Part shown: positions 32,126 to 35,112 of the stretch, piece by piece
Layout: every line of letters begins with the position of its first letter
How positions within the stretch are numbered: the first letter of the stretch is position 1
NCBI GenBank assembly: GCA_012033355.1
Contig: JAAUQZ010000022.1
Location: forward strand, 1-35,112
Direction of reading: 5' to 3'
Length of the DNA stretch: 35,112 nt
From: Leptolyngbyaceae cyanobacterium RM1_406_9
GTDB taxonomy: Bacteria > Cyanobacteriota > Cyanobacteriia > Elainellales > Elainellaceae
Program-made: the position numbers and the translations under genes
Notes under the pieces: model-generated
What the model was told of the DNA's origin: nothing
What the model saw: the letters and a program-made list of their open reading frames with translations, nothing else
The model's database searches: none

Positions 32126-32865
32126 CAGCGGGCTACCCCTGATTCGTTCCTTACAAGATTAGCTTTATGGAAACCACACTCTTTATCAACTGCTTCTTCC
32201 CACCACCAGCGAGCTTCTCGCTCGTGCTGGTTTGGCAGCACCGTCCTAGTGCAGGGTTCACAGCCGATGCTGATGAAGCCTTTTGTGTGAAGAGTGTTGT
32301 AAGGCACTTTGTTGACAACGATGTACTGCCACACCTGGGCGGAACTCCAGTTGGCCAGTGGATTAAACTTAATGATCTTGTGGTTGCTGGTTGAAAACCC
32401 TGCATCGATTTGGACAACAGGGATAGTGGCACGAGTGCTGGGACTCTGATCTTTGCGCTGACCCGTAATCCAGGCATCAAGAGTAGCAAGTTTGCGACGC
32501 AGAGGACGCACTTTCCGGATGCCACAACACTCCTGGTGACCATCTCGATAGAAGCTGAATAGCCCTTTCTCTTTGACTAGCGTTTCGACCTCTGAGGACT
32601 CTGGAAAAACGATCTCCAGTGGAATTCCATAATGTTCTCTAACTTGGTCAAGCAACTGATAGGTTTCGGGGTGTAAGCGACCTGTATCAATTGAAAAGAC
32701 ATTGAAATCTGCTTTGATTTTCGATGCCATGTCAATTAAAATTACGTCCTCAGCACCACTGAAGGAAATTGAAATACGGTCGAACTTATCTAAGGCGAGC
32801 TTGAGAATCTCTTGGGGGTCTTTATTCTCGTACTCCAGTGCTAGATGGGTGATGTCAAGTTGCAT
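32125..32865 (-). CDS. cysH: Assimilatory adenylylsulfate (APS-type) reductase
   Basis: The enzyme reduces sulfonucleotide to sulfite and AMP or PAP. The 246-residue protein has the nucleotide PP-loop [28 protein letters not shown], and the C-terminal catalytic Cys C230 in ECGFHK. It also has C113, C114 (QECCGIRKV) and C202, C205 (GCEPCTR). This CC-x(n)-CxxC set binds the [4Fe-4S] cluster of APS reductases and is absent from PAPS reductases of the E. coli type. So APS is the likely substrate and CysC is not needed for reduction. The gene is the second of the minus-strand sulfur block, overlapped by the CxxS gene. Confidence 0.94.
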   Translation of the reverse strand: MQLDITHLALEYENKDPQEILKLALDKFDRISISFSGAEDVILIDMASKIKADFNVFSIDTGRLHPETYQLLDQVREHYGIPLEIVFPESSEVETLVKEKGLFSFYRDGHQECCGIRKVRPLRRKLATLDAWITGQRKDQSPSTRATIPVVQIDAGFSTSNHKIIKFNPLANWSSAQVWQYIVVNKVPYNTLHTKGFISIGCEPCTRTVLPNQHEREARWWWEEAVDKECGFHKANLVRNESGVAR

Positions 32866-33010
32866 CCTGGTTGTTCCCTTATAGAGCGATCGCTACTTTA
32901 CGCTGTTTGGGCTTTCCTCGAAAGGGCAAGCTAAACTGCCAGAACCAAAGCATTAACAGATAGGCATCGCTTTAAGTTCTTTGCTCACCCTCTATCGAGC
33001 AAACGCTGAA

Positions 33011-34105
33011 CTAAACCGTTTGTTGAACCTTATCGTGCTTGTGCAAAACTTTAGCTTGATCTTGCAACAACCGCCCCTTCAGCATCTCAAGATAGGTGGC
33101 TCTAAACTTTCTCAACTGGTAGTCCTGTGGAGCCTTCATCTTCAGATCTATCCACGCTTGCTGCTTTTGCAACTCACTCTTCTCCTGGGCTTTGGCGATT
33201 GTATCGTTATCAATTCTAGCTTTGGCTGGTGTCATCTTTTCATAGCCATAGTAATCCATGTAGTCTCCAGCGAGTGTCTCGATAATTTCGATCTCCTCCA
33301 TGCTCATGGATTTTTTAAATTTATCGATGTTAGCAGGCAGCGGTTGACAACTGTTCGTCTCCCAGAGAGCGGACATGGTTGAGATACTTTGCGCTTCCTT
33401 AGACGCAGAAATATCAAGCATTGAGTCTAGGAACTCGATTCCAAAAAACTGACAAATTCTGCGAAGAACAGCTTCCTGATTAGTCAGGAAGTCCTCATAT
33501 CTAATGGTTAAAACCTTATCAGGATATTTCAAAGCTAAAGATTGAGCTTTGTCATAAGCCTGCACCCATCTTTGGGCATTTAACAGGGTATCAAAATCAT
33601 GAATGATAGCGCGATTGATACTACACACCTGAGCGCGTGGATCGCGAACTACATTCAAAAACAACATATCGTCAAACAGAGTAATCAAGTCCTCAGCATA
33701 GTACACGTTGTCAAGGGACTTATCCATCACTACTTTAGCGTCATGCCGTTGTCCAGCCTGAAATAGCATTTCCCAGGCAATGGAATGTACATTACGTGGA
33801 CGTTCTTTAACGGCCTGGAAGATAGTGATTGGGTCTAGCGCAACGTTTTCCCACTTAACCATCGTGGCATTCTGCAAGCCAATCAGATCGATAGCTAATT
33901 GAAAGTACGTATAGTCGTCTGAGAGATCTCCGTAAAGCTCCACAAGCGGCATGAAATCAACAATATGCAAAGGATATGGAGAGTAAAAATCCGGGCTGAA
34001 GTTTAATCGGAGGCGGAGTGCATGACTTCCACAACGCCGGATCGGAATCATCAAAATTGGCTTAGGTCTTTGAGAAGCCTGATCGGTATCTGCACTTGTT
34101 TGCAT
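33011..34105 (-). CDS. Sulfotransferase family protein
   Basis: The 364-residue protein has the two PAPS-binding elements of sulfotransferases: IPIRRCGSHALRLRL near residue 20-34 (5'-phosphosulfate loop, with Gly-Ser-His in place of the usual Gly-Thr/Ser pattern) and LNVVRDPRAQVCSINR at about 149-164 (3'-phosphate-binding RDPR). MVKWENV and LTIRYEDFLTNQEAVLRRIC are common family segments. A charged helical tail of about 80 residues follows the domain. The acceptor is unknown; exopolysaccharide or lipid sulfation is usual for bacterial members. The adjoining cysC provides the donor PAPS. There are 145 bp between it and cysH, so co-transcription is possible. Confidence 0.86.
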   Translation of the reverse strand: MQTSADTDQASQRPKPILMIPIRRCGSHALRLRLNFSPDFYSPYPLHIVDFMPLVELYGDLSDDYTYFQLAIDLIGLQNATMVKWENVALDPITIFQAVKERPRNVHSIAWEMLFQAGQRHDAKVVMDKSLDNVYYAEDLITLFDDMLFLNVVRDPRAQVCSINRAIIHDFDTLLNAQRWVQAYDKAQSLALKYPDKVLTIRYEDFLTNQEAVLRRICQFFGIEFLDSMLDISASKEAQSISTMSALWETNSCQPLPANIDKFKKSMSMEEIEIIETLAGDYMDYYGYEKMTPAKARIDNDTIAKAQEKSELQKQQAWIDLKMKAPQDYQLRKFRATYLEMLKGRLLQDQAKVLHKHDKVQQTV

Positions 34106-34702
34106 AAAAAAAACTCCAGCTTAACGATCGCTGACTACACACCATTGGCTAGGCAAAAGTTAAATCATCTAGCACTCTTCAGAGTATCAGAAAAACCAAA
34201 TAATCCAGGAATTCCTCAATTCTTCCAACACTTTCAAACAGAAAGGTAGACAATTGACCTCCCAAATTCAAACATTTTCCAAACGAACCTTCTTAAACCC
34301 GAACGGATACGTAGAAACCCATGACACAAAGCGTCAACGCCCAGGGAGATGGAAAAGTGAATGACGTTTCAGGAAAATGAGCCAGTAAATTAGCCGTTAG
34401 CCTCACCCCTCACATACTACTAAAACTACTAGTAGTAACTGGAGTATCCTAACCTTAGACTATCTGATGAAAACCCCTGCTACACAAAGGTTCCAACTAG
34501 TTGATGCCATATTAGTGCATCTCTTAAAAAAAGAAAAGTCTAAATGTATACTGTTTTGTTATCCCCCGAAAAGAGAAGAATAAAATATTTGCACTGACTC
34601 AGGCTTCAGCTACTAGTGTTTAATAAATCCTAGCTTATGAGGAACTTATGCTGATTCCCTTCGTCTAGCGATGTTTATCCTATCTGATTCATAAGAAGGA
34701 TC
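34106..34702. other. Gene-free region upstream of the sulfotransferase gene
   Basis: About 600 bp with no supported gene on either strand, AT-rich, few HIP1 sites. It must contain the minus-strand promoter of the sulfotransferase gene. The only structure I see is the small palindrome ACTACTAGTAGT near 34428. Confidence 0.55.
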
Positions 34703-34848
34703 GTTTGTAAAAGCATACCCTTTTACAAACAGTTTGAGATTGCTATAGCGATCCTAAATGGCTCGTGAAAGTGTCTGCCCTTCGGACAGCACTTTCACAA
34801 ATCATCTTTTTCACAAATCAAAGAGGATTGCTATAGCAATCCTAAATG
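34703..34848. repeat. Cluster of hairpins and a 23-bp direct repeat next to the transposase
   Basis: 34703-34730 is a hairpin with 11-bp perfect arms (GTTTGTAAAAG). 34765-34798 is a hairpin with arms GTGAAAGTG/CACTTTCAC. Flanking the second are two direct copies of GATTGCTATAGCRATCCTAA (34738-34760 and 34826-34848, each 23 bp with the following ATG, one mismatch), and each is itself a near-perfect palindrome. The cluster ends 44 bp before the transposase start and may be the outer end of the insertion element or a structured repeat it landed in. Confidence 0.75.
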
Positions 34849-34892
34849 ATATGTGAGAATGGGAGGAAGAGAACAGCGAGCAATTTCGAGCG

Positions 34893-35112
34893 ATGACATT
34901 AGAGGATCTTGAGGCATTTATCCAATCCAACCCTGACCCGCGTGAGATGAAACGAGCTGTGGCCGCGAAGATGTTTTTAGAGGGTTACCGACACTGGCAG
35001 ATTCAGGAAATCTTGGGAGTCAGTTCCGGCTTCATCAGTAAATGGAGTCAGATGTATGAACTGCTGGGTGCAGCAGGATTGAGGCTAGCGCATCAGGGTT
35101 CGGTGGGGTACT
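34893..35112 (+). CDS. IS630-like transposase, N-terminal part, cut by the window edge
   Basis: From ATG at 34893-34895 the frame stays open to the window end (73 codons). It starts MTLEDLEAFIQSNPDPREMK and includes the helix-turn-helix WQIQEILGVSSGFISKWSQM (about residues 34-53), the DNA-binding N-terminus of IS630-type transposases of cyanobacteria. The catalytic DDE part would lie outside. Whether the element is complete cannot be seen. Confidence 0.8.
   Translation, partial: MTLEDLEAFIQSNPDPREMKRAVAAKMFLEGYRHWQIQEILGVSSGFISKWSQMYELLGAAGLRLAHQGSVGY

Noticed and set aside
32151-32543. 130-codon minus-strand frame within cysH
   Set aside because: It overlaps the well supported cysH in another phase on the same strand and has no family features.

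Overview
The window looks like chromosomal DNA of a cyanobacterium. The octamer GCGATCGC (HIP1) occurs in most genes. Typical cyanobacterial intergenic palindromes and heptanucleotide tandem repeats are present, and the protein families (TPS exoprotein with NPNG motif, hybrid CheA, SLC13 permease with RCK_C domains) fit a filamentous, Leptolyngbya-like lineage. The lineage is inferred; there is no rRNA or marker gene here. I found no tRNA, rRNA or CRISPR array.

Layout. 1-710: tail of an unidentified reading frame, then two unrelated arrays of 21-nt repeats. 708-6389: gcvT (-), a frameshifted LysR relic, a translationally coupled pair of an intradiol-dioxygenase-like membrane-anchored protein and a bis-heme ferric-reductase-like membrane protein, two hypotheticals, a 2OG-Fe(II) oxygenase and an RluA-type pseudouridine synthase. 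6580-12367: a large TPS/filamentous-hemagglutinin-type exoprotein without its transporter, an ABC exporter, and a small single-pass membrane protein split by a one-base frameshift. 12591-17389: an SGNH hydrolase, an M20 carbamoylase/allantoate-amidohydrolase-like enzyme, a hydantoin/Asp-Glu racemase, and a TetR regulator divergent from a Coq4-family gene with a visible promoter/operator. 17390-18783: a gene-poor stretch ending in a decayed chemoreceptor 3' end.

18784-27723 is one chemosensory cluster, all on +: chemoreceptor, giant CheA hybrid (four Hpt domains, kinase core, CheW-like domain, receiver), CheB, CheR and a double CheW. It has no separate CheY and no recognisable output gene. It resembles Wsp/ACF-type pathways more than classical taxis operons, but that is inference.

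27761-34105 is a sulfur block, all on -: sulfotransferase, cysH, a thioredoxin-fold protein with a CxxS site, an SLC13 permease, sat and cysC. Together they cover sulfate uptake, activation to APS, reduction of APS to sulfite, and phosphorylation of APS to PAPS. CysH carries the CC...CxxC [4Fe-4S] ligands of APS-type reductases, so CysC is probably needed less for reduction than to make PAPS for the sulfotransferase. sat is broken by one base in this sequence. The window ends in a hairpin cluster followed by the 5' end of an IS630-like transposase.

The most notable points are the four-Hpt CheA in a CheB/CheR-containing cluster with a receptor relic beside it, the CxxS protein coupled to an APS-type CysH, the TetR-Coq4 unit in an organism group that does not use ubiquinone, and two genes (sat and the small membrane protein) with single-base breaks in homopolymers that need read-level checking.
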